DNA from: Bromus sterilis | Taxonomy: Eukaryota; Streptophyta; Magnoliopsida; Poales; Poaceae | Length of the DNA: 64,000 nucleotides | Direction of reading: 5' to 3' | Assembly (NCBI GenBank): GCA_950022295.1 | Contig: OX465599.1 | Location: forward strand, 291,793,501-291,857,500 | Notes under the pieces: model-generated | Databases searched by the model: none | What the model saw: only the letters and a program-made list of their open reading frames with translations | What the model was told of the DNA's origin: nothing | Program-made: the position numbers and the translations under genes | Shown here: positions 45,556 through 55,738 of the stretch, one piece after another | How positions within the stretch are numbered: the stretch's first letter is position 1 | Layout: the number at the start of each line of letters is the position of its first letter

Positions 45556-46983
45556 ACTATATTGGGCCTCCAAGCGCAGAGGTTTGTTGGACAGCAGCAA
45601 TTTCCCTCAAGTGGATGACCTAAGGTTTATCGAACTCAGGGAAGTAGAGGTTGAAGATGGTCTCTCTCAGGCAACCCTGCAATTAAGATACAAGAAGTCT
45701 CTTGTGTCCCCAAAACACCTAATACAACTAGGAGTTGTATAGGTGCACTAGTTCGGCGAAGAGATGGTAAAATATGAGTGATAGGTGTGGCAAAGCAAGG
45801 TAATATAAATCTGTAATAAAAAGTGCAGCAAGCAAACATGTGACAAAAGTGAGCACAAACAGTGTAACAATGGTGGAAACAAGGCCTAGGCTTCATACTT
45901 TCACTAGTGGGAACTCTCAACAACATTAACAAAGCCTAATCACATGATATTTCCCATAAAACATGCAATGGAGACGCACTCGGAGGTCATTCCTTTGTGG
46001 TCAAGAGAGGATGAGAATTATGTAGGGCTACAAAAGCACACCTCAAAGTTCGTAGTTCTCAATCTATGGATTTCCCAATGTCACCGCGGCCATCCAAAGA
46101 GAGTACCACAATCACCACAACATATCTCAAGGATACTCAAAGACAAGCACCAAGAGACTCTCAATCTTCAATCAACACACAAAAGAGGAAATCACTCATG
46201 ATAATATTCTTCTAACCCATGTCCAATAGACCGTTGTCACCTTGGTCTTGGGGATTATACTAGATAAGATCAATTGAGTACATCAATCTAATACATAGAG
46301 GAAGGGGAAATATCATGGGATCACCCTAGATTAACATAGCCTATGATCACAAAGAAGATCACATCATGGGAGAGAGAGAAGAACACATAGCTACTGGTAG
46401 AAACCTCGGCCCCGAGGGAGAACTACTCCCGCTTCATGGAGGGAGGAAGCAACGTCGATGGAGATGAATCCGGGGGCACTTCCCCGTCCCGGCAGGGTGC
46501 CGGCACAGAAATTTTGTCCCCCCGAAACTTGATGGCGATGGCGGCGGAGATCGGAATTGCTTCTGGAGAAAAGGGGTCCAGGATCAGGGTTTCCTCCGCG
46601 GGGGTAAAAATAGGGCCAAAGGGGGGCACCAGGGGGGCCACAGGGCAGCCAGGAGGGTGCCCGGCGCGGCCTAGGGTGGGGTCGCGTCAGGGACCCTTCT
46701 GGAGTCCCTGTGGTGGCCCTACCCTCCTTCCTTTGTGATTCCGGAAGCTTCCGGGACGCTGATTTTTTGTATAATTTTTCCGAAATTTTTGGAGCACTTT
46801 TAATGGCCGGAAAACCTGAAATACAAAAATAGCAGAAAACAGGAACTGGCAACTGGGTGCACTGAGTTAATAGGTTAGTCCAAATATGCTCAAAAGTGTA
46901 TGAAAGTTGAAGCAAAACATGGCAAAGTCACACAAAACATGCATGGAGCAAGCAGAAATTATAGATACATTTGGGACGTATCA
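45556..46983 (-). repeat. 5' LTR of M1, missing its last 30 bp or so
   Basis: On the minus strand it starts TGATACGTCCCAAATG at 46983 and runs to the ACTAT site at 45556, where N is inserted. The 475 bp nearest N also occur at 29268-29741. The complete LTR would be about 1,455 bp. Confidence 0.85.
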
Positions 46984-48299
46984 ATATGAGGCTATAAATG
47001 GCACAAAGCTTGAAAAGTAAAGATACAATGATGTTGCTACAGTAGTAAAAAATCATCAAGACCACTAAAAACAGAAGAAAAACAAAAAGGAAATCCGAAA
47101 TTTGTTGCGGGTTGCCTCTCGAAAGCTCTTCTTTATAGCCATTAGCTAGGCTTAAAGATTATAGAATATGCTCACATAAGAATAAGAATTTGGAGCAAAA
47201 GAGAGCATCAAGAAGCAAATATGAGACACATTTAAGGCTAACCCACTTCCTATGCATAGGCATCTTATAAGAAAATAAATCAAAGAAGCAAAAAGAAACC
47301 AGCATAGGAAGGTGGAACAAGAACATCTTCAAAACTTTCAACATAAAGAGAGGAGTTTTAGTAATATGGAAGTTTCTACAACCAAACTTCCCTCTCTCAA
47401 AATAATTTTCAGTAGTATCATGAACAACATCAAGAATATAACTATCACATAAATCATGTTGTTCATGACCTACAAGCACACGTGTATAGTTTTCAACACG
47501 GTCTTTAGGATTATAAGATAAATGCAACCCATCACATTGAGCCTTGATAAGGGAAAATTCTCCGGAGTTGGAGGTTTCAAAAGGATAATATGGCAATCAA
47601 GTGTGGGTGCAATAGCAACAATTTCATGCTTAACATAAGGAACTATAGCAAGTTCATCTTCGTAAGCGTCGTCGATAGTGTCATCATGGCCATCAACAAA
47701 GAAAGTATTAAGTTCATCAGAAAGGGAAGTATCGAGTGAGTCCTCGGAATCATGGGATTCCTCATCAAAGCAATCATTAGCCTCTTCTAGGGCAGCAAAC
47801 ATTTTATTTTTAAAATCCTCAATATAATAATTGGAAGTATAATTATCGAAGCAATAAGCAAGAACTGTAAAGTTTTCAGATTTTTAAATAGTATCGTGAT
47901 ACTTTTCAATCAAAGAAGCGATCTCATAAGCACCTTTAAAAGCAACAAACTCTTCAATCTTTTCAACATCAAAGTAATCATAAACACCTTTAGCATAAGA
48001 AGATAAGATCTCATTTTCATTAAACTCACATTGAAAAGGAAGGTGTTTATGATCTATATTAGAACAGTAAGTAAAATCATAAATTTGGCATAAACACTCA
48101 GCATAGCAATAAGAAGTTTGTATTTGGTCCCATAAGTGTTTCCCTTTCTGAGATAGTCGGTGCCGGCTATAATGAGCATGCTCATCCAATGATTTTCCCT
48201 CAACCAAGTCGAATGGTTTTTAGCGCGAGCACAAATTGATCGAAGACGATCCAAGTGAAACATGTCCATCCTTCCATATTTGGGTGGTTCAGCACCCAT
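46984..48299 (-). pseudogene. Gag-like protein of M0, several frame breaks
   Basis: On the minus strand, ATG at 48299 reads MGAEPPKYGRMDMFHLDRL about 170 bp after the primer site. Near 48205 a shift moves the frame to one reading KSLDEHAHYSRHRLSQKG, which meets TAA at 47884-47886 but stays open in the same frame to about 47560. A further shift leads into PYYPFETSNSGEFSLIKAQ and CGNFHI-like sequence (GKFGCRNFHITKTPLFMLK), ending 47159. The C-terminal part is hydrophobic and Cys-rich. I recognise this as a recurring retroelement ORF of Triticeae but know no enzymatic domain. The remaining 46984-47158 is non-coding and is the segment that rejoins 29239 across M1. Confidence 0.6.
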
Positions 48300-48471
48300 G
48301 GTGAGGATAGCATCACTAGGCAAAGCAAGACAAAGGCAAAAGGTAGCAACTATTTTTATGGTTTTTCATATAAGACACAAAGGCAAAAGCAAAAACTGGA
48401 AAGGTAAACTAACAAGACTAAAAAGCAAAGATAAAAGATAGTGTGCAACTCCCCTATCTTGAAGAGTGGAG

Positions 48472-48489
48472 TCCCCGGCAATGGCGCCA
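48472..48489 (-). other. Primer-binding site of M0
   Basis: On the minus strand TGGCGCCATTGCCGGGGA lies 10 bp after the 5' LTR end, identical to that of Q. Confidence 0.88.
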
Positions 48490-48499
48490 GAAATTGCTT

Positions 48500-50150
48500 T
48501 GATGTCACGAGAGTTTACTTCTCGCCCCTTGTTGGTTACCCAAAGTGGAAGGTTGAGATGTAGACAGCAGCAAATTTCCCTCGGTGAAGATACCAAGGTT
48601 TGTCTCCAGTAGGACTCCGATAACGACAAGAAGGTGACAACGGCGCCAGAGATTAGCGGTTGTTGTGGACCTGCACACACACCAGATAGATTTGCTCCCA
48701 ATGAGTACAAATGGGTTGTCAATCCCTCCGGCCTTGTTGTTTACAAAGGATAAAACGCACGCGATAATAATGATAGCGATAGCAACGGAAAAATAATAAA
48801 GCAGTAAATTGATAGAGGGCGTAAACAGTATTGGAAATATGGACCGGAGTCCTATGATCGATGTTCACTAGTGATGTCTCCCTCCCAAAAGACGATAAAA
48901 TAGCCATGCGAGGTAAACAAATTACAGCTGGGCAATTGAAAGGATTATGTGCGCAAACCAATGCTAATTATGCTATAAAGAAAGGCAGAGACTCAAAAGC
49001 ATGGGCGGTACGCCAAGACAAGTAGACCGAAATCCATCTGCATCTACCTACTAATCATCCACCTTGAGATATCTATCTAGAACATCTCGCTGGTATTAAG
49101 TTGCGAATCCCACCCAAATTGTAAACTCAAAGCAACAGACAACTGCATTAAAGAACTTTGCGTAAAGTAAACAATCCTTGCACCCGCAAGTACAAGAACC
49201 GTTGTTTTCCCCCTTGTGGCATCAGCACATTTCCTAGACTCATGTTTCTGTCACTCAAGTTAGTCATCGGGGGGGGCATGAACCCACAATCATGCATAAC
49301 GCTCCCTCATGGAGTCACTACCTACTACTTGGCCAAAGCAATAAACAGCAACAGAGAACATGTAAGAATTACTCAAGAATATAAATATAAAAGAGGAGAA
49401 TCAAATATATAACTCAAACACAATCTGAACATAATCTCATAATCCATCGGATCCCAGCAAACTCAGCATAGCAACAGCAGAAATATTACATAAGTGCCTC
49501 GATCATGTAGGGAAGCTCACGAGGTCTAATCCATGAAGAAAAAAGAGGGGAGGAGAACATCACTGATCATAGACCCATGGTCCAAGGTGGACTACTCACA
49601 GTTCATCCGGGAAGCATCCATGGTGGTGGAGAAGCTCCCGGAGGTGATTCCTCCCTCCGGCAGGGTGCCGGGAAGAGGTCTTATGGTGCTCCTGATCTTG
49701 GAAGCGCAGCGGCGGCGGAACAGAGGAGAGATCGCGAAAAAGGGTTCCCGTCTCGGGGGTTTTGCGTCACGGGGAATAAATAGGCGAAGGGGGCAGCCAG
49801 GGGGTCCACCAGGGGTCCAGGCGGCCCCCTGGCGCGGACCCACCCTGGGGCGCGCCGAGAGGGCGCCTAGGGCTCTGGTGGGTCCCCTCTGGCCCCCCCT
49901 TGGTGATTCCGGAAGCTTCCTGATCGTTGATTTTTTATTGGATTTTCCCGAATTTTTGGAGCACTTTTAATATGGGGGAAACCTGAAATAGAAAAACAGC
50001 AGAAAATAGAAACTGGCACTGGGGTGCACTGAGTTAATAGGTTAGTCCAAATATGATCAAAAGTGTATGGAAGTTCATCAATATCATAGCAATATCACAC
50101 AAAAGAGGCATGGAGCAAGTAGAAATTATAGATACGTTTTGGACGTATCA
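48500..50150 (-). repeat. 5' LTR of M0 (1,651 bp)
   Basis: On the minus strand it starts TGATACGTCCAAAACG at 50150 and ends TCTCGTGACATCA at 48500. Its first 935 bp match 25537-26475. A TATTTAT box lies in CGCCTATTTATTCC near 49777-49785. Frames at 49533-49970 and 49592-49843 are GC-rich LTR sequence. Confidence 0.9.
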
Positions 50151-50733
50151 GTGTCGCGCAAGGATAAGTGCATCTCCAAGGAGAACCCACAAACTTCCCA
50201 CATTCGTTCGGAGAGGACTGTATGGACCAATTTTGTCATCGAATGCGGCCATGTATCCATTCACAGCCTAGTCCACTTGTTAATTTTCCCGTAAATTTGA
50301 CCTAAACCAAGGGGGCTTTGCGGGAGCCCAGACCGCAAACACAGCCCGTCCCGACAACCTGGCCCCATTCAAAAGCGCACCGCACCAGAAACCCGCCATG
50401 TGCATTCATGGAGGTAGTTGTCATTGGATGCCGACCAGGCGCATGCACGATCGGCTACTGCAGTCGAAATTGATGCACATGCAGTTTCAATGTGATTGCT
50501 CACTGAAGGGGCGTACGTCTACCCGCATGTTTCCATGTCGGCATTAAACTAGTGTGGTGACCGAGAAATCCACTTCGGCGCCTCGCATTGAAACCGACTC
50601 CTCACCGCTCCTCTACCAAAGTCGACTATTTAAACAGGCTCCTGTAGGATCGTGGAATACACCACACACACAAACATTCCCCTTTCTTCTTCCCTCACCT
50701 CTGCCATGACGCACTCTAAGCTCTAGGCCCTTG
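50151..50733 (+). other. Unclassified DNA between M0 and the CACTA element
   Basis: No frame or repeat signature is identified. The last 110 bp look like a plant promoter: TATTTAAA at 50627-50634, a CA-rich then CT-rich leader, and ATG at 50706 whose frame closes after six codons at TAG 50724-50726. The CACTA element is inserted after TTG at 50731-50733. It may be unique DNA or an unrecognised element. Confidence 0.5.
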
Positions 50734-50746
50734 CACTAGTAGAAAA
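50734..50746 (+). repeat. Left terminal inverted repeat of CACTA
   Basis: CACTAGTAGAAAA; the inverse copy ends the element at 59734. Base 14 differs between ends. Confidence 0.95.
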
Positions 50747-50756
50747 AGGCCCATTT

Positions 50757-50931
50757 GTCCCGGTTCTAGAGGACCATTTGTTCCGGAACCGGGACTAAAG
50801 GGTCGTTACTAATGCCCAAAACCTTTAGTCCCGGTTTTCCCACGAACCGGGACAGATGGGGCCTCACGTGGCCTCTGCGGCTTTCCCGGGCAGGAGGGCC
50901 TTTTGTCCCGGTTGGTAGCACCAACCGGGAC
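50757..50931. repeat. Left subterminal GTCCCGGTT / AACCGGGAC motifs
   Basis: Three back-to-back palindromic pairs: GTCCCGGTTC...GGAACCGGGAC, GTCCCGGTTTTCC...CGAACCGGGAC and GTCCCGGTTGG...CCAACCGGGAC. Such subterminal repeats are the expected binding sites for the element's own DNA-binding protein; each pair can also form a hairpin. Confidence 0.85.
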
Positions 50932-51266
50932 CAAAATGCCTCCACGCGTCAGCACTTCCGTGTCTGGGGGGTTTTTTTGAGAGGGGGGATGGGGTTTTGT
51001 AGGGTTAATTTAGGGGTTTCATATATTGTAGCTAATAGAGAGAGGTGTCCTCTCTTATCTCCGTGCTTGGTCAACGCTACGTAATATACGTATAGAGAGG
51101 ACTCGACATGCTAGCTAGTAAGCAAATGAAGGAATTAAACCATTAAGTACAGAAGATCGTCATGAATATATACAGAGAAAAGTGAGATTGTTCGAACAAC
51201 AAGTTTTCGTATATCTATCTGACGCTGCTGGCTACATATATACAATATAAGATCTCTTACAATACC

Positions 51267-52255
51267 CTAACATCTGAAATCAAGTTCCATATGGTATTCT
51301 CCCTCTTTCCTGATGACGTGTTCAAGAAAGAATCCCGCCAATTCCTCTTGAATTGCTATTATGCGATCTTGTGGTAGGAGTTCTTCCTGCAGCTCCCAAA
51401 GCTAATTCGAAGAAGGGGGTCAATACATATATATGAATGAAACTCAACACAAATGATGGTAATAAAATAAAATTGTGAATATTATTGCTTACGCACATCA
51501 AAATCTTTTTTAGAGTAGCCGCCCTGCTTCGAGATCGTAGCGTTGTAGATGTACTCGCATACGTAGTATCCACAAAGATTAGTCCCTTCTTGCTGCCACA
51601 ACCACTTTACGAGAAATAGAGGTCAATCAAACTGATAATCAAGCATTATATAAATGGTATTGATGAAACTAGCTAGAATCAAATTAATGGGAGATGCGCG
51701 GAACTAGCTAGTAGTACTTACTTTCGGGCGTGTAAATTTCAGCTCCTTCGGCAGTCCCGGAGATTTTGTGGTGAACGTTATCCAAACCCTGCCAGACATA
51801 GAAAATAATTATTACCTAATATCAGGAAATGAACAAAGTTGCCGAAATGCTGCGATAATGATCGATTGCACTTACTTCTTAAGAATTTCAGTGACGATCA
51901 CATACGTCTTGGGATCTTTTCGTCTTGAGTCTAACACGGTTACTAGTCCCTCCTCAAGCTTAATCTCTAGGAGAATAAAGTGGAAGCTGCGCACGCATGC
52001 ATAACTCATCAATTACATTACTATAACCTCGAGTAAATAAAGGAAAACCGAATATGCATAGTATAACACTCACTCGAAGTTGTAAGGAAAGATTATTTTT
52101 TGTTTTTTTGATGTTGAAGCAACGATTGTAGCAAGTTGGCCTCGGATTGTTTGGGATTCTTTTCCATCGCCCATTCATCAAAGAGATTTAGGTTAATGAA
52201 CCCAATATTATAGATTTCTCTTTGCTTGCATTCGACGATCTTCAATCTGCATGAT
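51267..52255 (-). pseudogene. Ulp1-like cysteine protease (C48) exons of the CACTA second gene
   Basis: After a lead segment (KIVECKQREIYNIGFINLNL) an exon reads FHFILLEI...VTVLDSRRKDPKTYV, a second reads VWITFTTKSPGLPKELKF, a third reads QQEGTNLCGYYVCEYIYN, and the last (51401-51267) ends FFLEHVIRKEGEYHMELDF. The His (51980-51982), Asp (51929-51931), a Gln before GTN and Cys (51572-51574) match the order of the SUMO-protease (C48) catalytic set. Introns begin after LKK (GTAAGT), after RPK (GTAAGT) and at 51496 (GTGCGT). Proteins of this kind are known in plant CACTA and MULE elements, with an unproven role. A one-A loss near 52103 in an A run breaks the frame upstream. Confidence 0.75.
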
Positions 52256-55121
52256 ATAGTGAATTATATGTACATGCAATGAAAGAGCTGAGCTATATAT
52301 AGAGACTTAATTAAAGAAGTAGTACTTACAGACAGTAGCAAGTGACGATTACTTTATCGATGGCCATTGCATTGTAAAGCTGGAATAACTCCTCAAATGG
52401 AACATACAACGTGTCAATTCCAACGAGGTCGTGCTTGTCTTTAACCATAAGCAACACACTATCCAACCCAGAGTTCTTGCAGGTGTCCATGTACCACTCA
52501 TGGAATCTTCGCATCATCGTTGGTAGCTGTTGATCAGGTCTAACGAGAGGATACCCATGCCGGAATTTGAGTCCGTCCACCTGGAGTGGATCAAAATGTA
52601 TATCGTCTGGCAGGTAATCACCAGGATTGGTACCGGCACCATCCCGGCCGGCAGATTTGCGACGACGATATCACTAGACACCTGCAGCGGGGGGCACAAT
52701 TGTTTCGCCTGTTCGCCGAGCTGGGGATTTTTTTCCCTCTTGCAATTTGTTGTTCTCTCCTTTGGTCAGCTGAAGTGCTTCCGGACCGGCGCGTTTCTTG
52801 CACTTTCTTTTTAAGAGCGCGGATATGGTTGTCATCCAGCGGAGCCGGTGCTGGTCGCTTCAGGGCATCCAAAGTGCGCTTCAATTTCACCTCATCTATC
52901 TTCTCCTTCGGAGGTGGATTTTTCTTTTTAAAAAAGGAATCCACTTCGCCTTTAGAGATATTCGCGCTTTCCTCATCGCTCCTCTCGTATGGTAACGGCT
53001 CAAGAGGCTTGAGAGATGATGGACCGTATTGGTATCGCCTCCCACCACTGGTTATACTGCTAGACGCCGGAGCGACGGCTGCTATTTTCCTTTGTTGCTT
53101 AAGAGGCGCCGGAGCAGCCGGAGCGGCGGTGGCGGCTCTCTTCTTCTCTTGCTGACGAGGCGGAGGAGGAGACGGGCTGCTCGGACGTGCCGACGCAGGC
53201 GGAGAAGGAGGATGAGGAGGAGGCGGAGGAGGAGGCGTGCACTGATCAGTCGCCGGAGGAGGAGGCGGAGAAAGAGGCGTGCCCTGATCTCTCGCCAGCG
53301 GAGGAGGAGGCGGGCCCTTACTCGCCGGAGGAGGAGGCGGGCCCTTACTCGCCGGAGGAGGAGGAGGAGGCGTAGGTGTCGTCCAGTTCGGAAGCTTGAT
53401 GAATTACTTCGGCCATATACATGAAGTCCTTAGAGCATTCTGCAGGAGATTTTCCCCTTCGCCGGTAGGGTAGTCAAGCTCGATCTCCTCATATCCCTCC
53501 ATTATTTCATCGACCATCACAACAGCATAGCCTTGTGGAATCGGATGACAGTGAAAAGTTCTGTTGGGTCGAGGAGGTGCAACATGGCCGATAGCCACCG
53601 TGGGTTTGAAATGCATCAATTGCTTCTTAAGGTGGCATTCTTGAGACTCCGTGATTTCATCCACGGGGTACCTGGAAGCCGTCAAATCAGGTTGCGCAAT
53701 GACCTCGGTGGAAGCCACACTGCTTCTCCGCTGAGATGGCGGGGTAACTTCTAGGGTATCTTCGTCAGCTCGATGCCTCTCCTCTAGCACTTGTACTCTT
53801 GCATGCAGGTTCTGTATTTCGCTTTGCTCCTGTTTCCTCTTCCTCTCCCTGCTTTTGTAACCGCCTGCGTCGGGAAACCCATACTTCCACGGAAGGGAGC
53901 CTGTCGTGCCTCGTGTTCGTCCTGGGTGCTCAGGATTCCCGAGGGCCATTGTGAGCTCGTCGTTCTCTCTGTCGGGAACGAACGTCCCTGCCTCCGTTTC
54001 GGCGATTAACTCCTGAAGCTTGGTGATCGGTACTCTCAGTTGTTCATTCGTCCAAAATCACTTCTCTGTTTCAGGGTGCAAGGTTCCCCCAACCCCGAAG
54101 AACCAATTCCTTGCACGCTCTGGCCAGTTCAATGTCACTGGTACGATCCCTTTGTCAAGAAGGTCCTTTTCAGCCTTCTCCCACAACAGTCGGCCTTTGT
54201 GGTAGCCACCTGACCCCGTGCAATGGTGATGCTTCTTCTTTGCAGCATTTAGTTTGTTTATCGCTGACATCTTCTTACTCTTCTCCGATGTCTTGTGGGC
54301 CACAAATGCGGGCCACTGTTCTCTTATCTTCTCAAATCGGCCGGTGAATGCTGGAGTCTTCTCTTTGTCGACAAACGTTGTTTTTAACTCATTCTTCCAC
54401 CTCCTGAATAGCTCTGCCATCTTCTTAAGAGCATGAGTCTTGACCTTTTGCTCTATAACTGGCTTTTCCGGATGCTCCTCTTCCGGTAGGGTGAAATTTG
54501 CCTTCAACGCGGTCCAAAGATCATCTTTCTGTCTATCGGTGACAAAAGACACTTCAGGGTCTCCGGCCTTTGGCTTATTCCATTGCTGGATGCTGATCGG
54601 GATCATGTCCCTAACAAGAACCCCGCACTGAGCAGAAAATGCATCTTTGGTCCGGCTGGGTTCAATCGGTTGGCCATCTCTATTGATGCTGGTGATCGTG
54701 AACCTTTCATCCGGGCGCAACTTTTTCTTTGGGCCTCGTCTCGTTACCAAAGTTTGGCTCGATCCGGATACGGAGGGCTAGAAAAGAAGAAAGAAGAGAG
54801 TTAATATGTGTACACAGTCCAAAACAATTAATGCATCAATTAGCTAGTCAGCACAGGCTTAATTATTATATATACCTCGCCGGACTTTCCAACAACTCCT
54901 TCCTCCGTTCGCTCACACGAGCCATCATAAGCATGTCCTTCCACCTCCATTGTCCGATCACCGGAGCCTGCTTCACCCTCTTCTTCCAGACCATCGGTGT
55001 CGTTCAGAAATTGGAAGACATCAACTCCTTCCCGGACGATGTCGCCCACCAACAACGGTCCTTCGCGGATGATTTCCCCCAACATCTCTTCTTGTTCTAA
55101 GTTTCTATGACGATCTTCCAT
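51267..55121 (-). pseudogene. CACTA second gene (PF03004-like region plus proline-rich linker and C48 protease), broken
   Basis: ATG at 55121 opens exon 1 (55121-54876, acidic, EEMLGEIIREGP); donor GAG|GTATA and acceptor TTTTCTAG place exon 2 at 54777. Exon 2 reads TLVTRRGPKKKLRPDERFTI, then a basic central region (RRWKNELKTTF, WPAFVAHKTSEKSKK) typical of the plant En/Spm second ORF. TGA at 54058-54060 interrupts; the same frame continues to a coiled-coil stretch (SRERKRKQEQSEIQ) and then TAA at 53404-53406, again with frame kept into a long Pro-rich linker (about 53390-53100). Frame shifts near 52725, 52655 and 52100 precede the protease domain, which ends at TAG 51267-51269. Full product would exceed 1,000 residues. 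It is a pseudogene. Confidence 0.75.
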
Positions 55122-55177
55122 AGTTTCTGCAAAATATTAATTACAACATGACACTTAATATACAAACATGATATAGC

Positions 55178-55370
55178 CTCGACAATAAACCTATATAAGA
55201 TGACCCTCGACCCCTCGACCCCCTCACGTCACTTCCGGCTAATGATGAAGCCATGGATTTCTTCAATACTTTGACACAAGGCAACCTCTCGACACATCGG
55301 CGATCCACCCCTCGACGATCGTCGACGACCATCGACCCTCGACGACCCTCGACCATCGACGACTCATGCA
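55178..55370. repeat. TCGAC-rich imperfect short repeats
   Basis: About ten TCGAC pentamers fall in 190 bp, in phrases such as CCTCGACGACC and CCATCGACGA, between the start of the second gene and the end of the transposase gene. No coding meaning is seen. It may be a slipped-strand expansion. Confidence 0.7.
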
Positions 55371-55738
55371 ACCAACGTCTAATGGAAAGTGTGACGAATT
55401 CGGTTTTTAAAAAGACCCCGAATCAAAAAAAGTTCAACATGAAAGTTCTTTATCTCCCCAAGGACTACAACTTTGATGTTTTGTGTTTTTCCATCCTAGG
55501 AACATATGTGTCCTCTCAAAACTAAAACGCGACGCCATTATCATGCACATGTCAAACTGCTCAAATTTTTGTACTGTTCAATTGCAAATTTGCATACACC
55601 ATTATTGTAACAATGAATACATAAATCTTTTTTTTAATTTTTCAACATGTGTAAAATACATAATTATTTTGCAAATTTTCATTTAACAGTGGCATCATCT
55701 AGCAACAAAATTTAACTTTGGCATCATCGATTCTAGCA

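Larger units (their letters stand above)
29240..46983 (-). mobile_element. Gypsy element M1, interior deleted, TSD ATATG
   Basis: Outer ends carry LTR termini (TGATGTCTACG at 29240, reverse of an LTR end; CGTATCA at 46983, reverse of an LTR start) flanked by identical ATATG (29235-29239 and 46984-46988). Both inner pieces are from the same LTR and overlap by about 475 bp (29268-29741 versus 45556-46026). Therefore two LTRs were present and everything between was lost or replaced. N occupies the gap. Confidence 0.8.
25537..50150 (-). mobile_element. Gypsy element M0 (TGATACGTC group), outermost element of the nest
   Basis: M0 reads on the minus strand: 5' LTR 50150-48500, primer site, broken gag-like frame, interior interrupted by M1 at 29240-46983, purine tract 26489-26476, then 3' LTR from 26475 down to 25537, where R is inserted. 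The interior on both sides of M1 joins at an ATATG duplication and matches the continuous interior of Q. The remaining 3' LTR and the second target site lie beyond the window, so the 5 bp flank GTGTC at 50151 cannot be tested. Confidence 0.85.

Noticed and set aside
53029..53424. Plus-strand Arg-rich frame of 131 codons and a Glu-rich frame at 53187-53375
   Set aside because: They are antisense to the proline-rich linker of the CACTA second gene, whose minus-strand reading fits both flanks.
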